A stretch of DNA of 64,000 bases from a virus. The notes under the pieces are model-generated. The model was given only the letters and a program-made list of their open reading frames with translations, did no database searches and had not been told where the DNA came from. Positions 18,323 to 26,840 of the stretch are shown piece after piece (position 1 is the first letter of the stretch; every line of letters starts with the position of its first letter). Location of the stretch: positions 35,326 through 99,325 of IMG/VR virus record IMGVR_UViG_3300026518_000007; one strand, given 5' to 3'. Made by a program: the position numbers and the translations under genes.

Positions 18323-19122
18323 TGTCTGCCGTTAAGTATGCCTTAGATAGATTATCTTTAGAGATACCATCTGAGATATTGAATTTAGCTTTTATGCGTA
18401 AAGCTACAGTTTATAGCATACCTACGACTTTAGAGAAACAGATAACTGATTTAGTTATAGAACCTATCGTTTTAAAAGACTGTAATCTTATAGGAGGTAT
18501 AGAATTAACTATACCTGTTAATGGATGTAATGTAACATATTACGAACACGCTATGAATCAGAGAAACTTAGTCATAAGCGTTCCTTATGAACTTACTAAT
18601 AATAAGAAGGTATTAAATGCATTATCATTAACAGCTAATGTTACATATACTAATATGACTAATACATCTGGTAACCCACTTATTAATAGTGCTAATAATG
18701 TAATGTACCATATGGGTAGTGTCGGCTCGTCTACAGTTATAACTAACTTGGAGCTTATAGCGCCTAACGTTATATTAGTACATGATAACGTAATGGCTAT
18801 AGCGAACGGGTTCCTAAGAATCATAGTTGAGAATAATAGTAACCTTAGTAATTTACAACCATCTTCTTATATAGCATTTTCTGAATTAGTAACATATGCT
18901 GTTAAAGCTTTTATTTATAATAAGTTAGTTATAGCTTTAGATAAAGGTGAGTTATATAACGGTCATGAACTAAGTAAAGTTAGTGATATAGTTGATGATT
19001 ACTCCTCTGCATTAGAGGATTATAAAACATTCTTAAAAGAGAAAATGGCTAAGATACTATTTATGAATAATTCGGTATCTATGTCTAGATATATACAAGG
19101 TATGGTTAGCCCATTTATTTAA
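18322..19122 (+). CDS. putative head-neck or virion protein, 266 residues
   Basis: No family is recognised with certainty. The N terminus (LSLEIPSEILNLAF) is the kind of motif seen in connector and neck proteins of large myoviruses. The middle ~120 residues are beta-rich with many Asn, Val, Thr and Ser, and the last ~60 are helical (DYSSALEDYKTFLKEKM region). Translation is coupled to the 82-residue gene by the TAATG overlap. It is last in a three-gene unit closed by a strong palindromic hairpin, directly upstream of the major virion gene. A connector role is inference. Confidence 0.6.
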   Translation: MSAVKYALDRLSLEIPSEILNLAFMRKATVYSIPTTLEKQITDLVIEPIVLKDCNLIGGIELTIPVNGCNVTYYEHAMNQRNLVISVPYELTNNKKVLNALSLTANVTYTNMTNTSGNPLINSANNVMYHMGSVGSSTVITNLELIAPNVILVHDNVMAIANGFLRIIVENNSNLSNLQPSSYIAFSELVTYAVKAFIYNKLVIALDKGELYNGHELSKVSDIVDDYSSALEDYKTFLKEKMAKILFMNNSVSMSRYIQGMVSPFI

Positions 19123-19123
19123 C

Positions 19124-19151
19124 AGTGTATGTCCCATATGGGACATACACT
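19124..19151 (+). terminator. terminator before the major virion gene
   Basis: A perfect 28-base palindrome: 12-bp stem (19124-19135 with 19140-19151) and loop ATAT, followed by a T-run at 19159-19165. Confidence 0.9.
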
Positions 19152-19185
19152 ATGTGTATTTTTTTAATCTCTATAGTTATATAGC

Positions 19186-19202
19186 TATATATTATTAATA
19201 TG
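19186..19202 (+). promoter_or_regulatory. class 1 promoter-like motif, distal
   Basis: TATATATTATTAATATG lies after the terminator at 19124-19151. A degenerate copy (TATATATTACTATTG) is at 19244-19258 and a third motif at 19429, so the unit may start from several points. Confidence 0.6.
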
Positions 19203-19259
19203 TGCACATGTTCTTTTTAATATATAAATATATTTTTTATACATATATATTACTATTGA

Positions 19260-19406
19260 ACAAATAAATAAAAAACATCTTTTAGCGAAGATGTTAGGTT
19301 ATAGTATACAGACAAAGATATACTATTATTTGAATAAACTATTAAAGTTAATAACTAACCCTAATAAGGTTAGTTAGTATATACTCTAGTATAGTAGTAA
19401 CTTTTT
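19260..19406 (+). ncRNA. candidate hairpin-chain RNA or leader of the major virion gene
   Basis: Between the distal and proximal promoter-like motifs lie three consecutive hairpins: AACATCTT/AAGATGTT (19274-19295), ATAGTATA/TATACTAT (19301-19326) and ACTAACC/GGTTAGT (19354-19374). A smaller TATAC/GTATA hairpin (19380-19393) and a five-T run near 19402 follow. The order of promoter, folded segment and terminator-like end fits a small RNA of ~140 bases; the alternative is a structured leader or attenuator. No reading frame is present. Nothing else is seen in this gene-free stretch of ~370 bases apart from the flanking motifs. Confidence 0.4.
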
Positions 19407-19428
19407 AATTCGAAAATAATTTAAAGAG

Positions 19429-19442
19429 ATATTACTAATATG
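19429..19442 (+). promoter_or_regulatory. class 1 promoter-like motif, proximal to the major virion gene
   Basis: GATATTACTAATATG-type core ending at 19442, 47 bases before the start codon. This spacing matches other class 1 sites. Confidence 0.6.
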
Positions 19443-19489
19443 AGAGTTAGGAACTCTAATAGAAAACATAACATTAAAAGGAAGTCCAA

Positions 19490-21301
19490 ATGGCAATTCA
19501 AAGAGGAATTAAAACAGGCGTAGAAACAGAAGTAAATGTAGAACAAGCAACTGCAGCACAAAACAATTTAGAAGATATGTTCGTAGATGACCAACGTACA
19601 GATAACGGTGAGCAGTTTCAAGATTTGATTAGTCTTGATAGTATCCTTATCTCTGATAAAGCGGATGGTGAAGTTTTAGAAGATGCGGGTAAAGCATTTT
19701 TGAAAGGTATCGAGTCTAAAAAGATTGATGTTAAAATAGCAACTATTAATAAAGATGCATATGACTTAGGTTATTCATTCGTACTTATGTATTATAAAGG
19801 AAGTAATGGTAAGGTTTACTACTTCATGTCACTACTTGAAGCTACAGGTCGTGCGCCAGTTACAGTTAAACAAATCATTGCAGAAATGAACATTAAAAAC
19901 AGTATTGCTATCCTTGTAACATCTGATGCATTTAATGATTATCTATATGAGCAAATTGAAAAGACTCTTAGAAAAGAGTTCAATGATGCACCACTTGTAT
20001 CTTTAGAGGGCGTAGTTATCCCTACTGATGCTAACATTGAGACAACATGCGAAATCATTGCTAAATATGGCCATGACCTTATCGCTCTTAAAGAGCTAGT
20101 TGAAACTGGTAAGGCTAGAGATATCACTGCTGCTGATATTCGTAAAGTAACTTCAAACTCAAATCTTACACTTGATGTAATCATGAACACTGGTCTTACT
20201 ATCAATAAGTTAGGTAGAACGGTTCGTACAGATTTCAATGTTGAAACTAACGTAGTCCGTAATGGTAATGTTCGTGATTTTCACGGAACTAACTCTAGAA
20301 AAATGCTTGCTACAACTGCTGGTTATTTAGAGTATATCATTTCTGAAGATGTTATTCCATATACACAACAAATCAAACGTACAGCAAAACCAATGATTAT
20401 ACTTAATGAGTTCTTAGGTAAAGCTCCAACTATGGGTTATACTTTACTATCTCTTATCAATGCTGCAACATTCACTAACAGACAACAACTAAGTGCTCTT
20501 ATCATTGAGAAAGATGCTGGCCCACTTAACTACTTGTTTAACTATAAAGGTGATGGTGCTGGTTTTGGAGATAAGCTATCTTTTAAAGACCCTAAAGCTA
20601 AACCTGAAATCATCAATGATATCATTCGTACGCATATCAGCTCTTCTCCTATCTTCGCAGTTGAAGTTGAATTATATGGTGCAAGTTATTCATATATGAC
20701 TCCGTTCGTAGGTTTAAGTATTCCAAGTGCTACACAACGTGCTACTAATGATATCTTATCTGCTGCAGAACGTTTAGTCGGAAGTAAGTTTGAAACTAAC
20801 GCAGTTGCAGCTAATGAAGGTTTCTTAGTACCTATTGGTAACTATGTAGATGCTGATGGTAATACAAGAGATATTCGTGAAATCGATACAACATTTATCG
20901 CTAAGTATACTAATGAACCAGCGTTGATTTTTGAATGGATTTTCTCTAACTTACCATCTCACATTTGTGAAAGTCATACTGGTAAACAACCTTATATTCT
21001 TAAATTAGAAGTGATTGATAAAATTGCTACTATTCTTAACTTACAGGTTACTATTACTGGTAAAGCGGTACGTGTTCCACTACATGGTAGATTTGTAGAA
21101 GAGTTAGTACAAAAAGCTATGGCTGCTGGTTATGCTCCAAGTACTGAAGGTAATCCAATCGGTTATAACGATTTCAATAACTTACAATTTGTAGCGCAAG
21201 CATACAACGGTGCTTCTGTATCTAATACAGGTTTCGCAGCACAGCAAATGGGTAGCGCAGGTTTCATGGGTAATTTCAATAACATGAAATATCGCGGTTA
21301 A
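19490..21301 (+). CDS. major virion protein, candidate major capsid protein
   Basis: 603 residues. Codon use (CTT, CGT, ATC, GCA) is clearly different from most genes of the window and marks very high expression, as do two or three promoter-like motifs, a private terminator and a strong AAAAGGA site. No signature proves the fold. The chain is a soluble alpha/beta protein with a Gly/Gln/Ala/Met-rich C-terminal tail (last ~40 residues). Gly-Ile-Glu-Ser at 73-76 follows an acidic N-terminal region and would fit removal of a ~75-residue propeptide by a head maturation protease, as in phiKZ-type heads. This favours capsid, but sheath or another abundant structural protein remains possible. Confidence 0.6.
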   Translation: MAIQRGIKTGVETEVNVEQATAAQNNLEDMFVDDQRTDNGEQFQDLISLDSILISDKADGEVLEDAGKAFLKGIESKKIDVKIATINKDAYDLGYSFVLMYYKGSNGKVYYFMSLLEATGRAPVTVKQIIAEMNIKNSIAILVTSDAFNDYLYEQIEKTLRKEFNDAPLVSLEGVVIPTDANIETTCEIIAKYGHDLIALKELVETGKARDITAADIRKVTSNSNLTLDVIMNTGLTINKLGRTVRTDFNVETNVVRNGNVRDFHGTNSRKMLATTAGYLEYIISEDVIPYTQQIKRTAKPMIILNEFLGKAPTMGYTLLSLINAATFTNRQQLSALIIEKDAGPLNYLFNYKGDGAGFGDKLSFKDPKAKPEIINDIIRTHISSSPIFAVEVELYGASYSYMTPFVGLSIPSATQRATNDILSAAERLVGSKFETNAVAANEGFLVPIGNYVDADGNTRDIREIDTTFIAKYTNEPALIFEWIFSNLPSHICESHTGKQPYILKLEVIDKIATILNLQVTITGKAVRVPLHGRFVEELVQKAMAAGYAPSTEGNPIGYNDFNNLQFVAQAYNGASVSNTGFAAQQMGSAGFMGNFNNMKYRG

Positions 21302-21310
21302 TTATTATAA

Positions 21311-21340
21311 ATATGCATAGACTTAATTGTCTATGTGTAT
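21311..21340 (+). terminator. terminator after the major virion gene
   Basis: Stem CATAGAC/GTCTATG (21316-21322 with 21329-21335), extended by weaker pairs on both sides, followed by T-rich ttattttttc. Confidence 0.75.
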
Positions 21341-21392
21341 TTATTTTTTCATCGTAATAAGTAATATGAATTAAATAAATAAGGATAGAAAG

Positions 21393-21941
21393 ATGGATAT
21401 ATATACATACGTAGAAGAGGCTAAGAAAACTGAGTCTATTAAACAACCACTTAAAGAATTAGTTGTAGAAGATACTGGATTAACGAATCGTATGTTGCAT
21501 TCGATTATGGGAATTGTTACAGAGTCTACTGAAATAATGGCAGCAGCACGCGCTAATGATAGAGTTAATTTTTTAGAAGAGTGCGGTGATACATTTTGGT
21601 ATCTAGCTATTTTAGCAGATGAGTTAGATATTGTAAGTGAGCTAGAAAATATAGATGATTTTGAACCAGCTGTTAAAGAGAGAACTGATTTATTAGATGT
21701 TTGTAAAAAAGCTCTATTTTATGGCTCTAAAGTAAATTTAGATGTTTTTAAACTAGAAACTATTAAAATGTATAAAGGCATTTGCTCATCTGTAGAGATA
21801 AATGGCGGAGATGTTGAAACTGTACAACTTACCAACATCAAAAAATTAAAAGCTAGATACCCTGATAAGTTCACTGATAGAGATGCTGAAAATAGAGATT
21901 TAACTAAAGAGCGTGAGATACTTGAAGACGGTCTTAACTAA
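21393..21941 (+). CDS. MazG-like nucleoside triphosphate pyrophosphohydrolase
   Basis: All-alpha NTP pyrophosphohydrolase. The Mg-binding pattern E-x-x-E (Glu44, Glu47 in IVTESTEI) followed by E-E-x-x-D (Glu62, Glu63, Asp66 in LEECGDTFWY) is the family's catalytic signature. Such enzymes hydrolyse dNTPs or related nucleotides, and in phages they tune nucleotide pools, remove dUTP-like or modified nucleotides, or blunt host stress signals. The C-terminal ~100 residues are a less familiar extension. AAGGA precedes the ATG. It lies 12 bases upstream of the ThyX-like gene, which supports a nucleotide-metabolism unit. The substrate cannot be read from sequence. Confidence 0.8.
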   Translation: MDIYTYVEEAKKTESIKQPLKELVVEDTGLTNRMLHSIMGIVTESTEIMAAARANDRVNFLEECGDTFWYLAILADELDIVSELENIDDFEPAVKERTDLLDVCKKALFYGSKVNLDVFKLETIKMYKGICSSVEINGGDVETVQLTNIKKLKARYPDKFTDRDAENRDLTKEREILEDGLN

Positions 21942-21953
21942 AGGACATATGTA

Positions 21954-22994
21954 ATGTATATAATATATAAGCAGATATTTGAAGAAGGTTATGTTAGAGA
22001 GATTTCTAATAAATTAGGTTTGGAATATGCAGAATTTAATTCTTCCGAAGATAACCGTATACGTATAGCTACGAGTATAGCGGCCGTTAGTAGAGGTAAA
22101 GATAATGCTAATAGCCCTAAAAAAAGATATAGTAGCTTATTAGCAGAAGCAGCGCCTAATATATCTATTAATGATATAGAAAAAAGTAATAAGACTATTA
22201 GTAATAAAGCAGGTAGACCTATAGAATATATTCCCGTTATCCTAGATGCTAGGTTAAGTAAAAAAGTAATAGGTGATGAAAATGAAGTATTCTATTTATT
22301 ATCATCTACCGATATAGAAAATTTTGATGAGCCTATACAAGTTTCTTTAGATGTATTCCTAAATGAGATAATGCCGTATAGTTATTTAGAAGGCAACATC
22401 CTATATACTAATCTAAGAGCTTTAGTAAACGCGGGTATAGACTATGAACTTATACCATATGGTGAAGTATATAATTATAGAGCCGTAGAAGTAAAAGCTC
22501 CATATTTTGTATTCGCACAAATAAGAACGCATTCTAGAATATCACAGATAGCTCTTTCTGAAAGAGTAGTAACTGAAGATGAGTATTGGTTACCTGATGA
22601 TATTTTAGTTAGGATTAAAGATAGATTAGATATTTCATTTATAGAAAACAATAATCTAAACTGTATAGGTTGTGAAAATTGTAAATATGGTAAACGTTTA
22701 TTAGATGCTAGAATTATTGAAGATGTGGTTGATATATTCTTAGAATTATCCCCTAAATTAGTACAGAAAATAATGAAGCATTTAGGTTATCATAAAGAGA
22801 TATATAATAGGTGGCCTAACCATCTTAAGTATAAAACATGGATAATGGGCGGTTATACTAATGACCCTAAAGCATGGGGACATTTCCTATTAGAGAGAGA
22901 AGTATTTCCAGATATCTGTAAATCATGGGTTCAAGCTGAAACAAAAATAACAGCTGAAGCCATAGGTGACATTATAATGGGCGATATAGATTAG
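21954..22994 (+). CDS. thyX: ThyX-like flavin-dependent thymidylate synthase, divergent
   Basis: ThyX makes dTMP from dUMP using FAD and methylene-tetrahydrofolate. Around residues 186-205, VFAQIRTHSRIS followed by SERV aligns with the ThyX core (RHRxxSxNExSxRY). His193, Ser197, Ser202 and Arg204 are kept, but both Arg of RHR and the Asn-Glu are replaced. The WIMGGYTNDPKAWGHFLLER region near 300 matches the conserved C-terminal helix. A Cys-rich insert (NCIGCENCKYG, ~235-245) is unusual. The length (346) exceeds typical ThyX (~220-250) because of the N-terminal half. It is co-transcribed with the MazG-like gene, and its stop codon sits in a strong hairpin. The lost signature residues leave the exact reaction open. 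Confidence 0.7.
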   Translation: MYIIYKQIFEEGYVREISNKLGLEYAEFNSSEDNRIRIATSIAAVSRGKDNANSPKKRYSSLLAEAAPNISINDIEKSNKTISNKAGRPIEYIPVILDARLSKKVIGDENEVFYLLSSTDIENFDEPIQVSLDVFLNEIMPYSYLEGNILYTNLRALVNAGIDYELIPYGEVYNYRAVEVKAPYFVFAQIRTHSRISQIALSERVVTEDEYWLPDDILVRIKDRLDISFIENNNLNCIGCENCKYGKRLLDARIIEDVVDIFLELSPKLVQKIMKHLGYHKEIYNRWPNHLKYKTWIMGGYTNDPKAWGHFLLEREVFPDICKSWVQAETKITAEAIGDIIMGDID

Positions 22995-23013
22995 GTTTTC
23001 CTAATCTATATCG
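22982..23013 (+). terminator. terminator overlapping the ThyX stop codon
   Basis: Perfect 14-bp stem (22982-22995 with 23000-23013), loop TTTT, followed by a T-run at 23022-23028. Confidence 0.85.
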
Positions 23014-23028
23014 TATAACTCTTTTTTT

Positions 23029-23051
23029 CTTTTGAATAAACAAATAATAAG
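23029..23051 (+). promoter_or_regulatory. class 2 promoter-like motif
   Basis: TTTGAATAAACAAATAATAA follows the terminator T-run directly and runs into the AAGGA site of the next gene. Confidence 0.4.
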
Positions 23052-23059
23052 GATTTATA

Positions 23060-24013
23060 ATGTTAAATATATACGACGGCACATTAGGTATGCTGGCCAA
23101 TATGGATAAAGTAGAGCACGAACTAAATAAATATATATCATCTACTACTGATGATTTATCTTACGAGATTAAAGAAGATAAATCTAAAGTAGTTATCATC
23201 ACTGGTAAGAATGAAGAAGAGAAAGAATTACCTATATGGGGTAATCCATTAATCTTTAAAGATGTTAGAGGTAATGATGTCGTAGCTGTCGACCTTAGAC
23301 CATATATGAAAGCTAAGCTGGACGATATGATTGTAGTAACCGATATGCTACAAGATAAATATAATGGCATGATGCAGTTATATAGGTTAGTATTCACTAA
23401 GCTTATGTTAGATGATGATATAGCATGGTTATCATCTGTTAATCTTTTTATAGAAGAGTCATTCGCATCTATAATAACAACAACTACGACTATGATGACA
23501 TTTGATAATTCTATAGCTGATAAAGTTAATATAATAGCTAAGCTTCATTATTTAACTATGGATGAAGAGGAGCTATCTAAGATAGAGGACTACATATATA
23601 GATTACCTAAGAGTGACATAAATGCTTTAGTTAAAGGAGACCTTAAAGATTTAGGTAATGCTTTAATAACTAAATTCAGAGCAGGTGAACTTATGTTTCC
23701 TAGTAGAACTATTGGTTCTTTAGTAGAGAATATTAAAGTACTGTTAGATACTCCTAGAACAGATGGATTAGAACCCGATTTATATTTACAGACATTAAGT
23801 AGAAGTTTCTATAGTATGGATAGTAAAAGTTTAAGTATAGGGTTTATAGAAAATAAGCCTACACTATTAGCTGTTCTGATTATGGTTACTACAGAAGGTA
23901 TTAATAGTAAATCTAGTTTACGTAAAATACTTAATAGTAATAAGCGCGCATGTAAGCCGAATGAAACAGCCAAAACATTAATGGAAGTATATAAAGACCA
24001 GATACTGAGTTAG
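23060..24013 (+). CDS. hypothetical protein, 317 residues
   Basis: Not recognised. After ~90 mixed residues the chain is mostly helical. It includes a Thr-run (SIITTTTTMMTF, ~140) and a conserved-looking LKDLGNALITKFRAGELMFP segment. There is no catalytic motif, signal peptide or membrane segment. AAGGA precedes the ATG. It forms a single-gene unit between two strong hairpins, placed between the nucleotide-metabolism genes and the DNA polymerase fragment, so a replication-related or structural role is equally possible. Confidence 0.7.
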   Translation: MLNIYDGTLGMLANMDKVEHELNKYISSTTDDLSYEIKEDKSKVVIITGKNEEEKELPIWGNPLIFKDVRGNDVVAVDLRPYMKAKLDDMIVVTDMLQDKYNGMMQLYRLVFTKLMLDDDIAWLSSVNLFIEESFASIITTTTTMMTFDNSIADKVNIIAKLHYLTMDEEELSKIEDYIYRLPKSDINALVKGDLKDLGNALITKFRAGELMFPSRTIGSLVENIKVLLDTPRTDGLEPDLYLQTLSRSFYSMDSKSLSIGFIENKPTLLAVLIMVTTEGINSKSSLRKILNSNKRACKPNETAKTLMEVYKDQILS

Positions 24014-24034
24014 TAAGACTATGTCTTACTAACT
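24008..24034 (+). terminator. terminator before the DNA polymerase gene
   Basis: Perfect 12-bp stem (24008-24019 with 24023-24034), loop TAT, followed by a T-run at 24042-24047; it overlaps the stop codon before it. Confidence 0.85.
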
Positions 24035-24092
24035 AGTATTCTTTTTTACCCGATTATTCTTAAATGAATATAGATTTTTAAAGGCGAGATGA

Positions 24093-26219
24093 ATGAAAAA
24101 AATAAGCAAGTATTTTAAAAATAAGCCAGAATTTTATGTGAATGATGTTGACCCAATAAGACATTATTTAGAAATAGGTAATTACTTTTTAAAAACTATG
24201 AAAGATAGTACATTAGATTATAAAGATAAAATAAAAACTTTTATTAAAGAAATAAAAAGCTTTAAAGACCCTACTGTCTATTTTTACGAACGGGATATTA
24301 ATGGTAAAAAGAATAAAAGTAAAACATCTTTATCTTCATATATTAAATATGTTAAAGATACTGGTGATATCATAGTACCGTCATTTACGGTATATTTTAG
24401 TAAGGATAAGAAAGCTTCACTACACGCTGACTTTATTGGGAACAATATTAAAGAGCGCTCTAAACATAAAAAGCTTGCGTTTAAATACAAGATGAATAAG
24501 CAATTCGAACAATTCGAGTATCATAATACCATACAGAAAGTTAAGAAGATTTTTAATAACTCATTATCAGGAGCATATGCATCAGCGGGTACTGTTTTAA
24601 ATAACCCATCTGCACATTATACATTAACATCTATAACAAGATGTGTTTCAGGAATAGGTAATGCATTAAGTGAATCTATCATATCTGGTAATAAACATTA
24701 TAAGGACCCTGATGTTACATTAGAACATTTAGTAACCATAGCTTATTCAACTCCTACTGAAGAAGTTGAACGAGTCATACATAAATATAATATTCATATA
24801 CCTACGGCAGATGAGGTCATGGCTTCAGTTATTAAATCATCTAGTAAGTATTGGAGGAATTTAGAAAAAGAGAGAATAATATTTGATTTTTTAAATAGAA
24901 TAGACGGATTTAAAAGAGCATTTATTTTATATAGTAATGACATGTATCATTTTAGAACATATAACCCTGACTTAATGAGAGGAGTTATAGCAGAAGCTAC
25001 TACAAAAGTCCTTATAACCAAAACAGAAGAAGAGTATGATGATATTTTAAACTTAACGGATGAATGGATTTATAATACTGCTGCTCTAATGTGTATTAGT
25101 GATTTAAGAGGTAAGAAAAGGGATGATTTTACTTTAGTAGATAAACGTAATATGGCTTCAGCTATAATTGGTTTTACTAATACTATAGATAAGTATGGTG
25201 ATATATTTAAATTATTTTTAGTAACTAATATATTTCCAGTTTCTATAACCGATATTAAAGATATGGTTAGGGAAGCTATAGTATTATCAGATACAGATAG
25301 TACTTGTTCCAGTTATGGTAGCTGGGTAGATTGGTATTTTAATAAACCTACATTTAGTGATAATGGGTTAGCCGTTAGTTCAGTTATCATTGCGTTAGTT
25401 ACACAATCTATGGACCATTACATTAAACTATTTGCAGGTAACATGAACGTTAAGTATGAAGATGCTCAATCTTTAGAAATGAAGAATGAGTTCGTATGGG
25501 ATGTTTTTGTTAATACTAATGTCTCTAAACATTATTTTGCTAATGTAGTATCTCAAGAGGGTAACATTTATGCTATAGATTTAAAGAAATCATTAGAGCG
25601 TAAAGGCGTTAACTTAATAGCGCCTAATGCATACCAGCCTATACGTGATATGGCTGAAGAGATGATGATAGATATCATGAACACTACATTTAAAAAAGAG
25701 ACGGTTCCATTAACTAAATATCTTAATAAAGTATTAGAAGCAGAAGAGATTATTAAAGACCTAGTATATAAAGGTTCGCCTGATGTTTTAAAACTTGAAA
25801 AGATAAAGGATGCTAAAGGTTATAAGAAAGGGGAATTAGAATCTCCTTATACACACTATATTTTATGGAATAAAGTTTTTAAGCCATTATACGGAGATGC
25901 ACCTAAACCTACATTTATGGCTGTTAAATTTCCTACTACCATAAATAGTAAAAATGATATGAATATATTCTTAGATAGCTGCGATGAAGAGTTCCGTAAT
26001 AACTTTAAAGATTACTTAACATTAAGTGGTAAAAGTGAGATTAAGGTTTTTAGACTACCGTTAATAGTAACGCACACTAAAGGTATACCTAAAGAGTTAC
26101 TACCTATTATATCTACAGATAGGGTTATCATAGATAATTGTAGAGTTCTTTATATGGTATTAGAGACATTAGGATTTTTTATAAAACCTGATGAAACTTT
26201 AACTAATATGTTAAAATGA
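24093..26219 (+). CDS. family B DNA polymerase, C-terminal palm/thumb part (split)
   Basis: It carries motif B as KKIFNNSLSGAY (151-162) and motif C as SDTDS (399-403), the second catalytic Asp pair of family B polymerases. Between them, SAHYTLTSITRCVSG and then SGNKHY (~173-203) is very like wording I recall from phiKZ-type polymerases. No 3'-5' exonuclease motifs and no motif A (SLYPS-like) are found in the 150 residues before motif B, so half of the active site must come from another gene, not identified in this window. The C-terminal ~250 residues would be the thumb. A class 2 motif and AAAGG precede the start. It is followed at 21 bases by the kinase-like gene in one unit. Confidence 0.85.
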   Translation: MKKISKYFKNKPEFYVNDVDPIRHYLEIGNYFLKTMKDSTLDYKDKIKTFIKEIKSFKDPTVYFYERDINGKKNKSKTSLSSYIKYVKDTGDIIVPSFTVYFSKDKKASLHADFIGNNIKERSKHKKLAFKYKMNKQFEQFEYHNTIQKVKKIFNNSLSGAYASAGTVLNNPSAHYTLTSITRCVSGIGNALSESIISGNKHYKDPDVTLEHLVTIAYSTPTEEVERVIHKYNIHIPTADEVMASVIKSSSKYWRNLEKERIIFDFLNRIDGFKRAFILYSNDMYHFRTYNPDLMRGVIAEATTKVLITKTEEEYDDILNLTDEWIYNTAALMCISDLRGKKRDDFTLVDKRNMASAIIGFTNTIDKYGDIFKLFLVTNIFPVSITDIKDMVREAIVLSDTDSTCSSYGSWVDWYFNKPTFSDNGLAVSSVIIALVTQSMDHYIKLFAGNMNVKYEDAQSLEMKNEFVWDVFVNTNVSKHYFANVVSQEGNIYAIDLKKSLERKGVNLIAPNAYQPIRDMAEEMMIDIMNTTFKKETVPLTKYLNKVLEAEEIIKDLVYKGSPDVLKLEKIKDAKGYKKGELESPYTHYILWNKVFKPLYGDAPKPTFMAVKFPTTINSKNDMNIFLDSCDEEFRNNFKDYLTLSGKSEIKVFRLPLIVTHTKGIPKELLPIISTDRVIIDNCRVLYMVLETLGFFIKPDETLTNMLK

Positions 26220-26240
26220 AATTAATTAAGGAGTTATAAA

Positions 26241-26810
26241 ATGGATATTAAAATCATTTATGTCGTAATGGGCTGGTCTAGATTAGCTAATACTAAAGTT
26301 ACTAAATATTTACAAGGTAGATTAACTTCGTTAGGATATAAAGTAAAATATCCTGACCCTGACAAAGTAGTGTTTTACTCATTATCTAAATTATTAGGTA
26401 TAGATGTCGGAGAAGTAGAGTCTGCCTTAAAAAGAGATGATTATTTTACCTTCTATAGTAAATTCACTAATATGGAAGATATTTTTAAAATACATAAAGA
26501 AGTATTATATACTTTACATTCTGATATATTCATTAATGCTATAATAGATTCTATTAAAAAATCTACTCTAGATAATGCAGTTATCATAGATAAACTTAAC
26601 ACATATTCGGAATATGAAAAACTAAAAGCTTTTTGCATTAATAACGATATAACTATTAAGCTACTTAACCCGCATTCAGAGCACGGTAATGAAAGAAATA
26701 TTATTAATCATACATTATCACTAGTTAAGCCGGATTATAGGTTCAACGTTGCTGAGAATGACGATTACATGCTTAAGATAGATGATATAGTAGATGAGAA
26801 TAAAATATGA
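26241..26810 (+). CDS. deoxynucleotide kinase-like protein without a normal P-loop
   Basis: The overall pattern recalls phage dNMP kinases of the T4 gp1 type: an N-terminal beta strand (IKIIYVVMGW) leads into a loop where the P-loop should be, and later NAVIIDKLNTYSEYEKLKAF resembles the strand-helix with conserved Asp of that family. The loop reads GWSRLANTKVTKYL, with no Gly-Lys-Ser/Thr, so ATP binding as in normal kinases is doubtful. It could be a decayed kinase, a binding protein, or an unrelated Rossmann-like protein. It is encoded 21 bases behind the DNA polymerase fragment, with AAGGAG before its ATG, and ends at a convergent hairpin. Confidence 0.5.
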   Translation: MDIKIIYVVMGWSRLANTKVTKYLQGRLTSLGYKVKYPDPDKVVFYSLSKLLGIDVGEVESALKRDDYFTFYSKFTNMEDIFKIHKEVLYTLHSDIFINAIIDSIKKSTLDNAVIIDKLNTYSEYEKLKAFCINNDITIKLLNPHSEHGNERNIINHTLSLVKPDYRFNVAENDDYMLKIDDIVDENKI

Positions 26811-26840
26811 TGATACATACGACTTATGCCGTATGTATCA
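26811..26840. terminator. bidirectional terminator between convergent genes
   Basis: Perfect 11-bp stem (26811-26821 with 26830-26840) with an 8-base loop, followed by a T-run near 26849. It overlaps the stop of the minus-strand gene. Confidence 0.75.

Noticed and set aside
19490-21301. Firm call as major capsid or as tail sheath
   Set aside because: Expression signals and the GIES site show an abundant, possibly processed virion protein, but no fold-specific motif allows a firm choice, so it is listed only as a candidate capsid protein.
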